Assembly: GCA_963675955.2 (NCBI GenBank)
Contig: CAXXVR010000002.1
Coordinates: 1,240,001-1,304,000, forward strand
Length of the DNA: 64,000 nt
Source: Desulfocicer sp963675955
GTDB taxonomy: Bacteria; Desulfobacterota; Desulfobacteria; Desulfobacterales; Desulfobacteraceae
Direction of reading: 5' to 3'
Shown: one piece after another, positions 1 to 7,738 of the stretch
How the letters are laid out: each line of letters opens with the position of its first letter
Position numbering within the stretch: the stretch's first letter is position 1
The notes under the pieces: generated by a model
Told to the model about the DNA's origin: nothing
Database searches by the model: none
Seen by the model: the letters and a program-made list of their open reading frames with translations, nothing else
Position numbers and translations under genes: made by a program

Positions 1-661
1 AAAGTTCTTTTCCATGGCGGGTCTTTTGAAGAAGATTGACCTTTTTTTTTGTTTTAAGGACTTCAAGGGTAACGGATTGATTGATGAGTCCCTCTTTAAC
101 CAGTTCCGTCATGCTCCTTCCCACAATGTCCTCTGATTTGACATGGGTCATATATTCTGAGGCAGGGTTAATTTTTAAGACAATGCCGTCTCCATCGCAA
201 ATCCACAGACCATCATTGCTGGAGGCAATTATTGAGTCAAGTTCCATGGACAGTTTCTGAAAGGACTCCATCTGGGAGGTGATCTGCTCCATTTTTGTGA
301 TGTCTTCAAAAATACAAAAAATTCCCAGTAGGCTGCCCTGGTGACGTATGGGGTTTAAGAGAACTGAATATCGCACATTTTTTTTGTTGAGGGTAAGGTC
401 TTTCACTGCCTTGCCGGAGAGTAATACCCGGTTTGCGGGTTCGGAGAGTTCGGGCAGGGTGGTGGCCACCATGGCCCCCGGAAACAGATCCAGATCGTTC
501 TGGGCAATTCGATTTGAAATCATGATCTTCAGGGACATATCCAGGGCGGCAATGCCGTTGGGGGATGCATTTAAAAGGGCCTTGCTGAACTGTTTCCAGT
601 CCAGGGCCTGCTGATCGTTTTTTCCATTATTCCAGTAAAGCTGGTCTGTTTTGAAACTCAT
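1..661 (-). CDS. PAS-domain sigma-54-dependent activator, N-terminal part (cut by window edge)
   Basis: An uninterrupted minus-strand reading frame enters from the left edge and starts at an ATG ending at 661 (MSFKTDQLYWNN...). A second in-frame ATG lies at 667, but an AGGAG is spaced well only for 661. The visible 220 residues hold two PAS-like segments. The second one, with SIIASSNDGLW followed by GRSMTELVKEGLINQSVTLE, is very like the PAS domain that precedes the AAA+ domain in RocR/PrdR-type enhancer-binding proteins. The AAA+ and Fis-type HTH domains would lie outside the window, so the sigma-54 role is inferred from this PAS subtype. It is transcribed away from an IclR gene and sits near CoA-transferase genes, suggesting control of an acid-degradation pathway. 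It could instead be a PAS histidine kinase. Confidence 0.7.
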   Translation of the reverse strand, partial: MSFKTDQLYWNNGKNDQQALDWKQFSKALLNASPNGIAALDMSLKIMISNRIAQNDLDLFPGAMVATTLPELSEPANRVLLSGKAVKDLTLNKKNVRYSVLLNPIRHQGSLLGIFCIFEDITKMEQITSQMESFQKLSMELDSIIASSNDGLWICDGDGIVLKINPASEYMTHVKSEDIVGRSMTELVKEGLINQSVTLEVLKTKKKVNLLQKTRHGKEL

Positions 662-795
662 AGCCATGTCTCCTGCTTTTTTCTTTTAAAAAGGGAGGCA
701 TCCGGGACCTTCCTTTTTTTAAAATCAGACTAAGCATATTTACCTGGAATTGCAAGTCTGCAAAACGTATCCACTGTTTAGCAATTCGCCCTTGA

Positions 796-836
796 TCACA
801 ATATGGGACATTGGGGGCAGTACCCAATAATTGTGA
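796..836. promoter_or_regulatory. Nested dyad between divergent regulator genes
   Basis: The 270-bp gap between the two divergent regulator genes holds a nested inverted repeat. The outer arms are TCACAAT (796-802) and ATTGTGA (830-836); the inner arms are ATTGGG (810-815) and CCCAAT (823-828). The dyad symmetry and position suit a regulator-binding site, such as an upstream activating sequence for the sigma-54 activator. No clear -24/-12 promoter was found beside it. Half-sites resembling the CoA-transferase operator lie at 772-778 (CACTGTT) and 921-927 (AACAGTG). Confidence 0.4.
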
Positions 837-936
837 CAGGTGGCCCATGTCATAAACAAGCCGATAAATTCCCATCATTGAGTTGACATTTTCAGTCTGG
901 TATGAGATTTTCGGTTAAAAAACAGTGTTTGACAAT

Positions 937-1710
937 ATGAAACAAAATGATGAAAAAAAATATAATGCCGTCGAAAAAGCTATTTTAACCCTGCTGGCAT
1001 TCCGTGAAGATAAACCCAGTTGGGGGGTCCGGGAGTTGAGCCAGGAACTGGGCTTCAGCCCGGCAACGGTACAGCGAATTCTGCAGACGTATAAGGCCTA
1101 TGGATTTGTCAATCAGGATGCCGCTACACGCCAGTACCATCTGGGGAATGTTTTTTACAGCTTCATTGAGCCTCTTCAACAGGTGAATCAGGTCACCCGA
1201 GGTGCCCGGAAATACATGGAGCAGGTTGCATCGGAAACAAGGGAAACCGTTCATTTAAATATCCTTGAGGAGGGTAACCGCATCTGCATTGATACCATGG
1301 AGTCCCCCATGCCTCTTCGGGCTGGCATGCCCCTGGGGCACCGTTCACCCCTTCATGCCGGGGCTTCGGCAAAATGTCTCCTGGCCTTTTCTTCCCAGAT
1401 ATTTATTGACACCTATCTGGCATCTGCGCAACTTACCCGATTGACGGACAAGACCCTGGTGAATATTCCTTCCATGGAGGCTGAGATCTCTCAAATCCGG
1501 GTTCAGGGCTATGCGGAAAGCCTGGGGGAAAGAACCCCGGGGCTGGGATCTTTGAGTGCTCCGGTGATGAATCACCAGGGAAAAATAATTGCAAGCCTGA
1601 GCCTTGCCCTTCCTGAGATTCGATTTTCCCAGGCGGATCATCGGCGCAAGTGCATTGATTCGCTTGTGGCGGCCGCCCGTTCTTTTTCTTCGGCACTTGG
1701 TCATGGGTGA
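937..1710 (+). CDS. IclR family transcriptional regulator
   Basis: The product of about 257 residues has the IclR layout: an N-terminal winged helix-turn-helix (GVRELSQELGFSPATVQRIL, about residues 28-47) and a C-terminal effector domain with typical segments AGASAKCLLAF and GERTPGLGSLSAP. The ATG at 937 is chosen; an in-frame GTG at 925 would add four residues, and neither has a clear Shine-Dalgarno. It is divergent from the PAS activator and convergent with the CoA-transferase operon. IclR regulators usually respond to small carboxylic acids or aromatics, so the neighbouring CoA-transferase is the likely target. A palindrome in that operon's promoter shares half-sites with this gene's own upstream region. 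Confidence 0.9.
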   Translation: MKQNDEKKYNAVEKAILTLLAFREDKPSWGVRELSQELGFSPATVQRILQTYKAYGFVNQDAATRQYHLGNVFYSFIEPLQQVNQVTRGARKYMEQVASETRETVHLNILEEGNRICIDTMESPMPLRAGMPLGHRSPLHAGASAKCLLAFSSQIFIDTYLASAQLTRLTDKTLVNIPSMEAEISQIRVQGYAESLGERTPGLGSLSAPVMNHQGKIIASLSLALPEIRFSQADHRRKCIDSLVAAARSFSSALGHG

Positions 1711-1807
1711 ATCAGGTAAAACTCCTGCCAAAACGAAGATAGAAACCGGTATTATACCGCCTCCGGGGATTGCCCTGCCCGGAACGGAAAGATTTCCTTT
1801 TTTTTTA

Positions 1808-1917
1808 TATGAAAAAGAAGGTGCTGGGTTTTGGGTACTGGGTACTGGGTACTGGGTATTAACAGCAAGAACTTTTTCACAATTCGTTGTGGCAGGTGCC
1901 TACTGCCATGTGGGTTA
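1808..1917 (+). repeat. Modular intergenic element, TACTGGG-type interior (copy C1)
   Basis: This element starts with TATATGAAAAAG and ends with a small hairpin (GGCAG/CTGCC, 1893-1909) followed by ATGTGGGTTATA. The interior is a short tandem array of TACTGGG units (about 1835-1860). Its right end directly abuts the left end of the palindromic element at 1918, sharing the junction GTTATATGAAAAAG. Related copies lie at 17601 and 34256. Confidence 0.7.
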
Positions 1918-2045
1918 TATGAAAAAGCAGCCTCCAAGGCAACTTCAGCAGAGCCGCCCCCCCGACGGGCAATAAGAACCGGACAATTGAGCTGTCTAAA
2001 GCTCCGGTCCGGGCCCATTGCCCGTTGGCTCGCCAACCATGACAA
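1918..2045 (+). repeat. Modular palindromic element (copy A1, right end degenerate)
   Basis: It starts TATATGAAAAAGCAGCCTCC and carries the core palindrome with GGGCAAT and ATTGCCC arms around ACAATTGAGCTGTCT. The C-run on the left is present (1959-1965), but the matching G-run and the right-hand hairpins are missing, so the copy is truncated. The other palindromic copies are at 14368, 16441, 23238 and 42554. Together with C1 it fills most of the 400-bp gap between the IclR gene and the CoA-transferase operon; nothing else is visible there. Confidence 0.75.
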
Positions 2046-2111
2046 ACCAATCATAGTGTGATCAAACCGGGAAGATGGAAATGCGCCCGCAGAACCTCAC
2101 TCCAAATGCAA

Positions 2112-2891
2112 TTACAGTATCAACCGCTGGTGGTCACATTTTTCCCTTAACAGGGTCAACTCTTCGGCGGTGGGCGGGGTGGCTTCCACTGCCCGGGAGA
2201 TGTCCACGCTGAACTCCATTTGTTCCAGAATCATTTCCGGGGTAATGCCGGGATAATAGGCCGACAAATACATCTCTTTGGTGGTGTCATGAAATCGCAT
2301 CACCCCCATGTTGGTGATCACCATGGCCGGGCCCCCCGGAGGGAATCCTGCTTTTTCTCTGGCACCTGGACCATCGAGATAACCGGGACTGGTGAGATAA
2401 TCAAGCTTATTTACAAATTTTCGTTTTTCATGCTGCATGAATATGATGCTTCTGGGGACAAAAGAGGCCATATCACAGCCGCCGCCACTGCCGGAAAAAC
2501 GGGTTTTGGGGGTGTGGTAATCGCCGATCACCGTGGAGTTGAGGTTGCCGAACTTATCCACCTGGGCAGCACCGAGAATGCCCAGTACATGTTGCCCGGT
2601 GATGGGGTTTTGCATGGTGGCAAAGGCATCCAGAAGTCCTCCGTTGGCCGATGAATAATACATCACCCGGGGATCTCCCACGGCCAGGGGGATTTCTTCA
2701 AGTTTTGAATCAATGGCACCGGTTTCAAAAAAAATTACGCTTTCAGGGGCATTGATGTTTTTGGCTGCCATGGCCGCCAGCATGGAGATACCAGTTCCGC
2801 AGAACACGATATCTTCATTTTTGATTTCCCTTGCGGCGGTGATGGCCATCATCTCTTTTAATGTGTATTCCATTGGGGATTCCTTCATCAT
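2112..2891 (-). CDS. CoA-transferase, beta subunit (glutaconate CoA-transferase B-like)
   Basis: The 259-residue product matches the beta subunits of two-subunit family I CoA-transferases such as GctB. It has the NEDIVFCGTGISMLAAMAAK region near the N-terminus, a candidate catalytic glutamate in VIFFETGAID, and the Gly-rich GSGGGCDMAS motif. Family I enzymes form a glutamyl-CoA thioester on that glutamate and move CoA between an acyl-CoA and a free acid. The start ATG (2891) overlaps the alpha-subunit stop in an ATGA junction, so translation is probably coupled. The exact substrate cannot be read from the sequence: glutaconate, 3-oxoacids and aromatic acids are all possible. Confidence 0.85.
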   Translation of the reverse strand: MMKESPMEYTLKEMMAITAAREIKNEDIVFCGTGISMLAAMAAKNINAPESVIFFETGAIDSKLEEIPLAVGDPRVMYYSSANGGLLDAFATMQNPITGQHVLGILGAAQVDKFGNLNSTVIGDYHTPKTRFSGSGGGCDMASFVPRSIIFMQHEKRKFVNKLDYLTSPGYLDGPGAREKAGFPPGGPAMVITNMGVMRFHDTTKEMYLSAYYPGITPEMILEQMEFSVDISRAVEATPPTAEELTLLREKCDHQRLIL

Positions 2892-3865
2892 TTACGGTCC
2901 AGGTTTCTGGCATAACCGGTTATGGGATCAGCGGCAATGGCGGCCATCTGTTCCGGACCCGCCTTGGCAATGAGGTCTTGGTGGGTTTGGCATCCATGGA
3001 CCATGTCTTCAAGATATGCCCTGTAAGCCACGTCGTCCTTAGCTTTTTGACCATAGTCTTTAAGATATTGGGGGGCATAATCATAGTAGTGATAGCATGC
3101 CGTGGGAAAGGCCCCATGGGGCACATGTACAACGGCATCCACATGTATGAAGGGTATCTGGTTCTGGTCGGAGTTGGTTTTTAATTCACCATTATCGCAC
3201 AGTTCTTCACAGGTGACGATGAGGCGTTTCGCCGACTTTGCCTGTTCTGCATCGGCAAAGGTCAACCCCTGAATCCGGCAGTTGCCCCGCCGGTCGGCTT
3301 TCTGAACGTGTATAATAGTGACATCGGTCTGGATGGCTGGTACCAGTACCACTTTTTCGGTGTCCATCCACCCTGAAAAGGGATTGTTCATGGTTACGAC
3401 TTTTTCGTCGGGAAGCTTGTCTGTATTTTGTCGCATTTCCGGTGAAAAACCCCATTTATTGATAATATCGGTTCCCATGGAAGACCGACAGGGAAGAAAG
3501 GGAACCCCCATGGAACCTGCCAGAAACCGCAGGGTCATCTGATAGTTGGTGTAATCTTCCACCTGAATCTGCTTTCTCTCCACGGCCTTGCGAAATCGGA
3601 TGCAGGTGGATGCAAATTTACCATTACCCCCATAGGCGACTTCCAGGTGTGACACACAGCCACCCCCAATGAGTTCATCCACGCCCTGGCCGTTTGAGTG
3701 GGCGTAAAGATGAATGTTTCTAACCTTTTGCCGAATGATTTCGTAAACGGCAGCCATGGGATTCCGGTTGATGGTAAATCCGCCTATGGAAAGATGACAG
3801 TCGTCTTTTACATAGGTGCTTACAGCCGTTTTAAGGTCCATGACCTTGTCTTGTTTTAAATTCAT
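2888..3865 (-). CDS. CoA-transferase, alpha subunit (glutaconate CoA-transferase A-like)
   Basis: The 325-residue product has the alpha-subunit signature near its N-terminus (DCHLSIGGFTINRNPMAAVYEIIRQ), close to the GctA consensus, then the oxyanion-binding region around LPCRSSMGTDI and the typical PFSGWMDTEKVVLVPAIQTD segment. It pairs with the beta subunit immediately downstream (4-bp overlap). The gene follows a good promoter and an operator-like palindrome (3902-3951). Together with the flanking IclR and PAS-activator genes it forms a small regulated module for activating or recycling an organic acid as its CoA ester. Confidence 0.87.
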   Translation of the reverse strand: MNLKQDKVMDLKTAVSTYVKDDCHLSIGGFTINRNPMAAVYEIIRQKVRNIHLYAHSNGQGVDELIGGGCVSHLEVAYGGNGKFASTCIRFRKAVERKQIQVEDYTNYQMTLRFLAGSMGVPFLPCRSSMGTDIINKWGFSPEMRQNTDKLPDEKVVTMNNPFSGWMDTEKVVLVPAIQTDVTIIHVQKADRRGNCRIQGLTFADAEQAKSAKRLIVTCEELCDNGELKTNSDQNQIPFIHVDAVVHVPHGAFPTACYHYYDYAPQYLKDYGQKAKDDVAYRAYLEDMVHGCQTHQDLIAKAGPEQMAAIAADPITGYARNLDRK

Positions 3866-3901
3866 GCTGTATGACGTCCTTGTTTGTTTTGTATAATGAA
3901 A

Positions 3902-3951
3902 CGCTGTTTTATATAACAGTGTCTATAATCATATGCCCTCTTTGATGTCAA
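3902..3951 (-). promoter_or_regulatory. Promoter and overlapping operator of the CoA-transferase operon
   Basis: On the minus strand there is TTGACA (3951-3946), a 17-bp spacer and TTATAG (3928-3923), a reasonable sigma-70 promoter. Just downstream, over the expected start of transcription, lies a 20-bp palindrome (3902-3921): CACTGTT and AACAGCG arms around a 6-bp AT centre, with one mismatch. A site in this position would repress. The same half-sites appear upstream of the IclR gene, so IclR is the likely ligand-responsive binder (inference). Confidence 0.55.
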
Positions 3952-4005
3952 GTCGAACCTGTGATTATCTTCAACTTTTATGGGATAACGGGGGCATGGG
4001 ATAAC

Positions 4006-4095
4006 GGGGTCAGGCTTGTATTATTGGCGTTAATGAACATGAGTTGTGCAAACGCCAAAACCAGCTATAATGCCAATAACGCAAGCCTGACTCCA
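4006..4095. repeat. REP-like inverted-repeat element (family B, copy 1)
   Basis: The element begins GGGGTCAGGCTTG and ends with the near-complement (CAAGCCTGACTCC), with ATTGGCGTTA and its complement-like AATAACG just inside, so the whole forms a long imperfect hairpin. Similar sequences occur at 42822 and 59783. Together with the CoA-transferase promoter it accounts for the gap 3866-4173. Confidence 0.6.
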
Positions 4096-4173
4096 CTGAA
4101 GGGGAGGCAGATAGGGGGGAGTATTTGTTTTAACAATGAAGCATTTCAATATAATGATTTGTACTGAACTGCT

Positions 4174-4656
4174 TTATTTTGCCCCGTCAGTGCTGCAGGA
4201 TGCCGCATCAAACTCAACGGCTTTGCCCGCAAGGACATCTTTTGATTCCAGAATCATCAGACGTACCCGGCCCGAGGCTGCCAGGCGATCCTGATTGTCG
4301 TAGATGCGGGTTTCCCAGACATGGGCCCTTCTGCCCCGGGCCAGGGGCACAGCAATACATTTCAGGATTCCGGAACGCACGGCCCGGAGAAATGTGGTGG
4401 TATTTTCCAGACCCACAGCATTTTTTTGTTCCCCCATGACATTGATGACGGCCCCCACACTGCACATGCTTTCGGCAATGGCGGCATATACTCCGCCATG
4501 GACAATGCCGTAAATCTGGTGATGTTTTTCTGAAACCTCAAGTTCCGCCACCAGTCGGTCCAGTGTGACATCGGTGAATTGCAGTCCCAGTACTTTATTG
4601 AACCCGCCTGCGTTATCATTGAGCATCTGGATAATATTTTCAGGTAGTTTTTCCAT
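4174..4656 (-). CDS. Hotdog-fold (PaaI-like) thioesterase family protein
   Basis: The 160-residue product is of the PaaI/YbgC hotdog type: the segment HHQIYGIVHGGVYAAIAESM carries the conserved HGG and the following acidic position on the long central helix, where these enzymes bind and hydrolyse acyl-CoA. The ATG at 4656 has an AGGAG upstream; the longer frame to 4722 lacks this. It lies beside the CoA-transferase operon in the same orientation but beyond a repeat, so it has its own transcript. An acyl-CoA housekeeping role is likely; the substrate is unknown. Confidence 0.8.
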   Translation of the reverse strand: MEKLPENIIQMLNDNAGGFNKVLGLQFTDVTLDRLVAELEVSEKHHQIYGIVHGGVYAAIAESMCSVGAVINVMGEQKNAVGLENTTTFLRAVRSGILKCIAVPLARGRRAHVWETRIYDNQDRLAASGRVRLMILESKDVLAGKAVEFDAASCSTDGAK

Positions 4657-4830
4657 GAATTTTTTTCTCCTGTGGATTGTGTGGGTAGCCGTCGCCGGGG
4701 CAACGAAATTTTGTTTCAGCATTTTATGACACTATGGACTTTGCTAACCCTCAAGCATAAAACCTGGGTGCAATGCCGGTGCCTTTTCTGAGGATGGGAA
4801 TGTGCCCGGGAAATATTTTATGGGCATACA

Positions 4831-5652
4831 TCATAGTGCGGAAACCACACCGGAAAGAATCTTGCTAAGGTTTTCCGAGGCTTTTTTTGCCGTATGAATG
4901 ATGTCTTCCACCGTAGCTTTTTCCGGTGCATCGGGGTTATTTATGTTGGTGATGGTGGCAAGGCCCAGTATTTTCATGCCGGCATGGACCCCGACAATGG
5001 ATTCCATCACCGTGGAAAAACCAACGGCATCAGCACCGATGATTTTCAGGTAACGGGTTTCTGCAGGTGTTTCCAGACTGGGCCCCATAAGACCGGCATA
5101 GACCCCCTGCCTTAAGGTAATACCTGCTGCGGTGGCTGTTTTTTTGGCAAGTTTTGAAAGAGTGATGTCATACACCTTTGTCATGTCCGGAAATCGGATA
5201 CCCCAGTCATCATCATTGGTCCCCCTTAAGGGGTTTTTTCCGGTAAGATTGATGTGATCGGTGATGAGCATGATTTCGCCGGGTGAGAAATCAAGGTTGA
5301 TGCCCCCTGCTGCATTACTGATAATCAGATATTTAACCCCAAGTTCCTGCATGACCCGCACCGGGAAGGTCACATGGGCCGGGGAATATCCTTCATACAG
5401 ATGAAATCGTCCCTGCATGGCCACGATGGGTGTGCCGGCAAGGTAGCCCATAAGCAGCTGGCCGGTGTGGCTTTCCACGGTGGATACCGGGAAATGGGGA
5501 ATCTGGGCATAGGGAAGGCATCTATCCACGTCAATATCCCGGGTGGTGCCGCCAAGTCCCGTTCCGGTGAGAAAGCCCACCCGGGGAGCATCCTTAAAGT
5601 GCTTTCTGATGAAATCTGCGGTCTCTGTGACATGGGTTTTGTTGGGTTGCAT
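4831..5652 (-). CDS. Purine nucleoside phosphorylase (trimeric PNP/MTAP family)
   Basis: The 273-residue product has the family signatures VGFLTGTGLGG (phosphate loop), MQGRFHLYEGYS, IISNAAGGIN and GLMGPSLETPAETRYLKIIGADAVG in order, as in class II PNPs. These cleave purine nucleosides with phosphate to free base and ribose 1-phosphate. The residue after GADAVGFST (in place of the usual GMST) is slightly unusual. The start at 5652 is preceded by a purine-rich GGAAAAGAAG; the upstream extension to 5775 looks untranslated. The protein is cytoplasmic and works in purine salvage. It is divergent from the next gene. Confidence 0.9.
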   Translation of the reverse strand: MQPNKTHVTETADFIRKHFKDAPRVGFLTGTGLGGTTRDIDVDRCLPYAQIPHFPVSTVESHTGQLLMGYLAGTPIVAMQGRFHLYEGYSPAHVTFPVRVMQELGVKYLIISNAAGGINLDFSPGEIMLITDHINLTGKNPLRGTNDDDWGIRFPDMTKVYDITLSKLAKKTATAAGITLRQGVYAGLMGPSLETPAETRYLKIIGADAVGFSTVMESIVGVHAGMKILGLATITNINNPDAPEKATVEDIIHTAKKASENLSKILSGVVSAL

Positions 5653-5851
5653 ATCTTCTTTTCCTGGTATATGGTGTGCAGTCATACCCGTGGCCGTGGG
5701 CCTGATCTGCCCGGGCGTCAAAGGTTCAGGGGTGTTGCCGTGAATGGTAGTAACAGATTCCGGGAGAGGGCTCAAGGGAATTTATGACGTTTTTATGGGA
5801 GGGCACAGCAATGTCCAAATTTGTTTTGAAAAATATAATGTATAAAATACG

Positions 5852-7564
5852 ATGAATTTTACGGAGCATAGAAAATATTTGTTTATTTATGTGTCCGTGG
5901 GAGTTTTTGCTCTCTTTTTGTTTTTTTTATACAAGATTGCTTTGAACCCGGGCATATTCCAGTCGCCCTTCACCCTCTTGTTTTGTGGAACAAGCCTTTT
6001 ATTTTTTCTTTTTTTTATCTGGCGGTATCACCGGCTGCATAAGGAAATGCTCACCTGGAAGCAGGAAGCAGAAAAACTTCGCCTTGCAGAAACCCTGTTT
6101 GGTAAGGTGTTTGATCTTAACCCCATCCAGACCATTATCGTGGATAAAAATGCCAGAATCATCATGCACAATTTTGCAGGTAAAAAAACCCATGGCTCCC
6201 TTCCGGCCATTGGAGATGTCTTATATAAGGACTATGCATCCAAGCATCAGGTGGACATGTATGGTGCCCTGATGGCCTGCATCCGGAACAATGAACACCG
6301 GGAATTTTCAGAAATTAAATATAAGGAACGTTACCTTAATATTAATATTGCCCCCTTCAGCCATGGGGCCATCGTCACCCTTATTGATGTCACGGAAAAA
6401 TATTGTCTGGCAGATGAACTGCACCAGGCCCGGAAAATGGAGGCCGTCGGTACTCTGGCTGGAGGGGTGGCCCATGATTTCAATAATATTTTGAGTATTA
6501 TTTTAGGAAACATGGAACTTGCCCTGGATGAGGTGCCCCGGTGGAGTCCTGCCAGGAACAATCTTCAGGAAATACAGACCGCCGGGCTGCGGGCCCGGGA
6601 GGTGGTGCGCCAACTGCTCAGTTTCAGCCGCAAGACCCATGTGGCCAAGGTGGCGGTGGATATTCAAAAGATTGTCCATGAATCTGAAAATTTGCTGAGA
6701 TCTTCCTTTCCATCATCGATTAAAATCATAACAAAAATACCTGATGATCTTTTCCCCATAAAGGCTGATGAAACCCAGATTCAACAGATTATCATAAACC
6801 TTTGCAGCAATGCTGCCCATGCCATGGAAGAAGTGGGCATTGGAACATTAACCATTGCCTTAAAAAATGTGGTTATGGAAGAGCTTTTTGTGGCTGGATT
6901 CAGCACCATGGCACCGGGAAAATATGTGATGCTGCAGATCATCGACACCGGCCATGGCATTGATCCCCTCATACATAAAAAATTATTTGATCCCTATTTT
7001 ACCACAAAAGATGTGGGTAAGGGTACGGGCATGGGGCTTTTCGTGGTGCAGGGCATTGTGAAAAACCATGAGGGCGCTATGCAGGTGGACAGCCTTCCGG
7101 GGCAGGGCACCACGGTGAGTGTTTTTTTTCCGGCAACGGATGAGCAACCCATTGAGGTCCAAGGGCAGGTCTCATTACCTGCCAGGGGGACAGAAACCAT
7201 CCTGGTGGTGGATGATGAAGTCTCCCTTGTAAATATTGCCCGTTCCATGTTAACCCCCCTGGGATATCAGGTGATGGGAACATCCTTTCCCCATGATGCC
7301 CTGAAATTGTTTCAGGCAGATCCCATGGCCATTGATCTTGTTATCACCGATATGACCATGCCGCTTATGAGCGGGGAAGATTTGGCCCGTGAAATGATAA
7401 AAATACGTCCCCTGCTTCCCATTATTCTCTGTACGGGTCTTGCCCGGAAAATTACCCGGGAACAATTAAGGGAAATGGGTATTGTCAAATGCATTGAAAA
7501 GCCCCTGGACAGAGGGGTTTTGTCCAGCACGGTACGCCAGGTACTGGACAGGGTGACAGGGTAA
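5852..7564 (+). CDS. Membrane-bound hybrid histidine kinase with C-terminal receiver
   Basis: The product has 570 residues. Two N-terminal membrane helices (about 10-28 and 37-57) precede a PAS-like domain (about 80-185). The dimerization/phosphoacceptor box AGGVAHDFNNIL puts the histidine near residue 208. An HATPase_c domain follows (DTGHGIDP and GKGTGMGL motifs), then a receiver domain beginning ILVVDDE with the phosphoacceptor aspartate near 500 (VITDMTMP). It has no DNA-binding output and no partner regulator beside it, so the signal must pass to a separate protein. The input signal is unknown; almost no periplasmic loop is present, pointing to cytoplasmic or membrane sensing. Confidence 0.9.
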   Translation: MNFTEHRKYLFIYVSVGVFALFLFFLYKIALNPGIFQSPFTLLFCGTSLLFFLFFIWRYHRLHKEMLTWKQEAEKLRLAETLFGKVFDLNPIQTIIVDKNARIIMHNFAGKKTHGSLPAIGDVLYKDYASKHQVDMYGALMACIRNNEHREFSEIKYKERYLNINIAPFSHGAIVTLIDVTEKYCLADELHQARKMEAVGTLAGGVAHDFNNILSIILGNMELALDEVPRWSPARNNLQEIQTAGLRAREVVRQLLSFSRKTHVAKVAVDIQKIVHESENLLRSSFPSSIKIITKIPDDLFPIKADETQIQQIIINLCSNAAHAMEEVGIGTLTIALKNVVMEELFVAGFSTMAPGKYVMLQIIDTGHGIDPLIHKKLFDPYFTTKDVGKGTGMGLFVVQGIVKNHEGAMQVDSLPGQGTTVSVFFPATDEQPIEVQGQVSLPARGTETILVVDDEVSLVNIARSMLTPLGYQVMGTSFPHDALKLFQADPMAIDLVITDMTMPLMSGEDLAREMIKIRPLLPIILCTGLARKITREQLREMGIVKCIEKPLDRGVLSSTVRQVLDRVTG

Positions 7565-7614
7565 AGTTGAGTTGTTAATTTAACAGAAATCTGCTATCAA
7601 GTTTTTGGAACGTA

Positions 7615-7630
7615 ACGCACGATGGTGCGT
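7615..7630. promoter_or_regulatory. Perfect small dyad upstream of the octaheme cytochrome gene
   Basis: ACGCAC-GATG-GTGCGT is a perfect 6-bp-arm dyad about 110 bp upstream of the cytochrome start. It could be an operator or a hairpin in the leader; no T-run follows, so it is not a terminator. Confidence 0.3.
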
Positions 7631-7738
7631 GAAAGGTCATATAACAAAGTTTCTTCAGAGACGGACAAGTTAGAAAGACTCTGAATCAACAGATTACATT
7701 AATTAAAATTGTCTATTGAAAAAGACAGGAGGGGCTGA

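Noticed and set aside
1830..1860. Short repeats resembling a CRISPR or minisatellite
   Set aside because: TACTGGG units have no spacers and belong to the interior of a dispersed element.
3961..4167. Plus-strand frame of 68 codons
   Set aside because: It lies within the inverted repeat element at 4006 and has no ribosome site.
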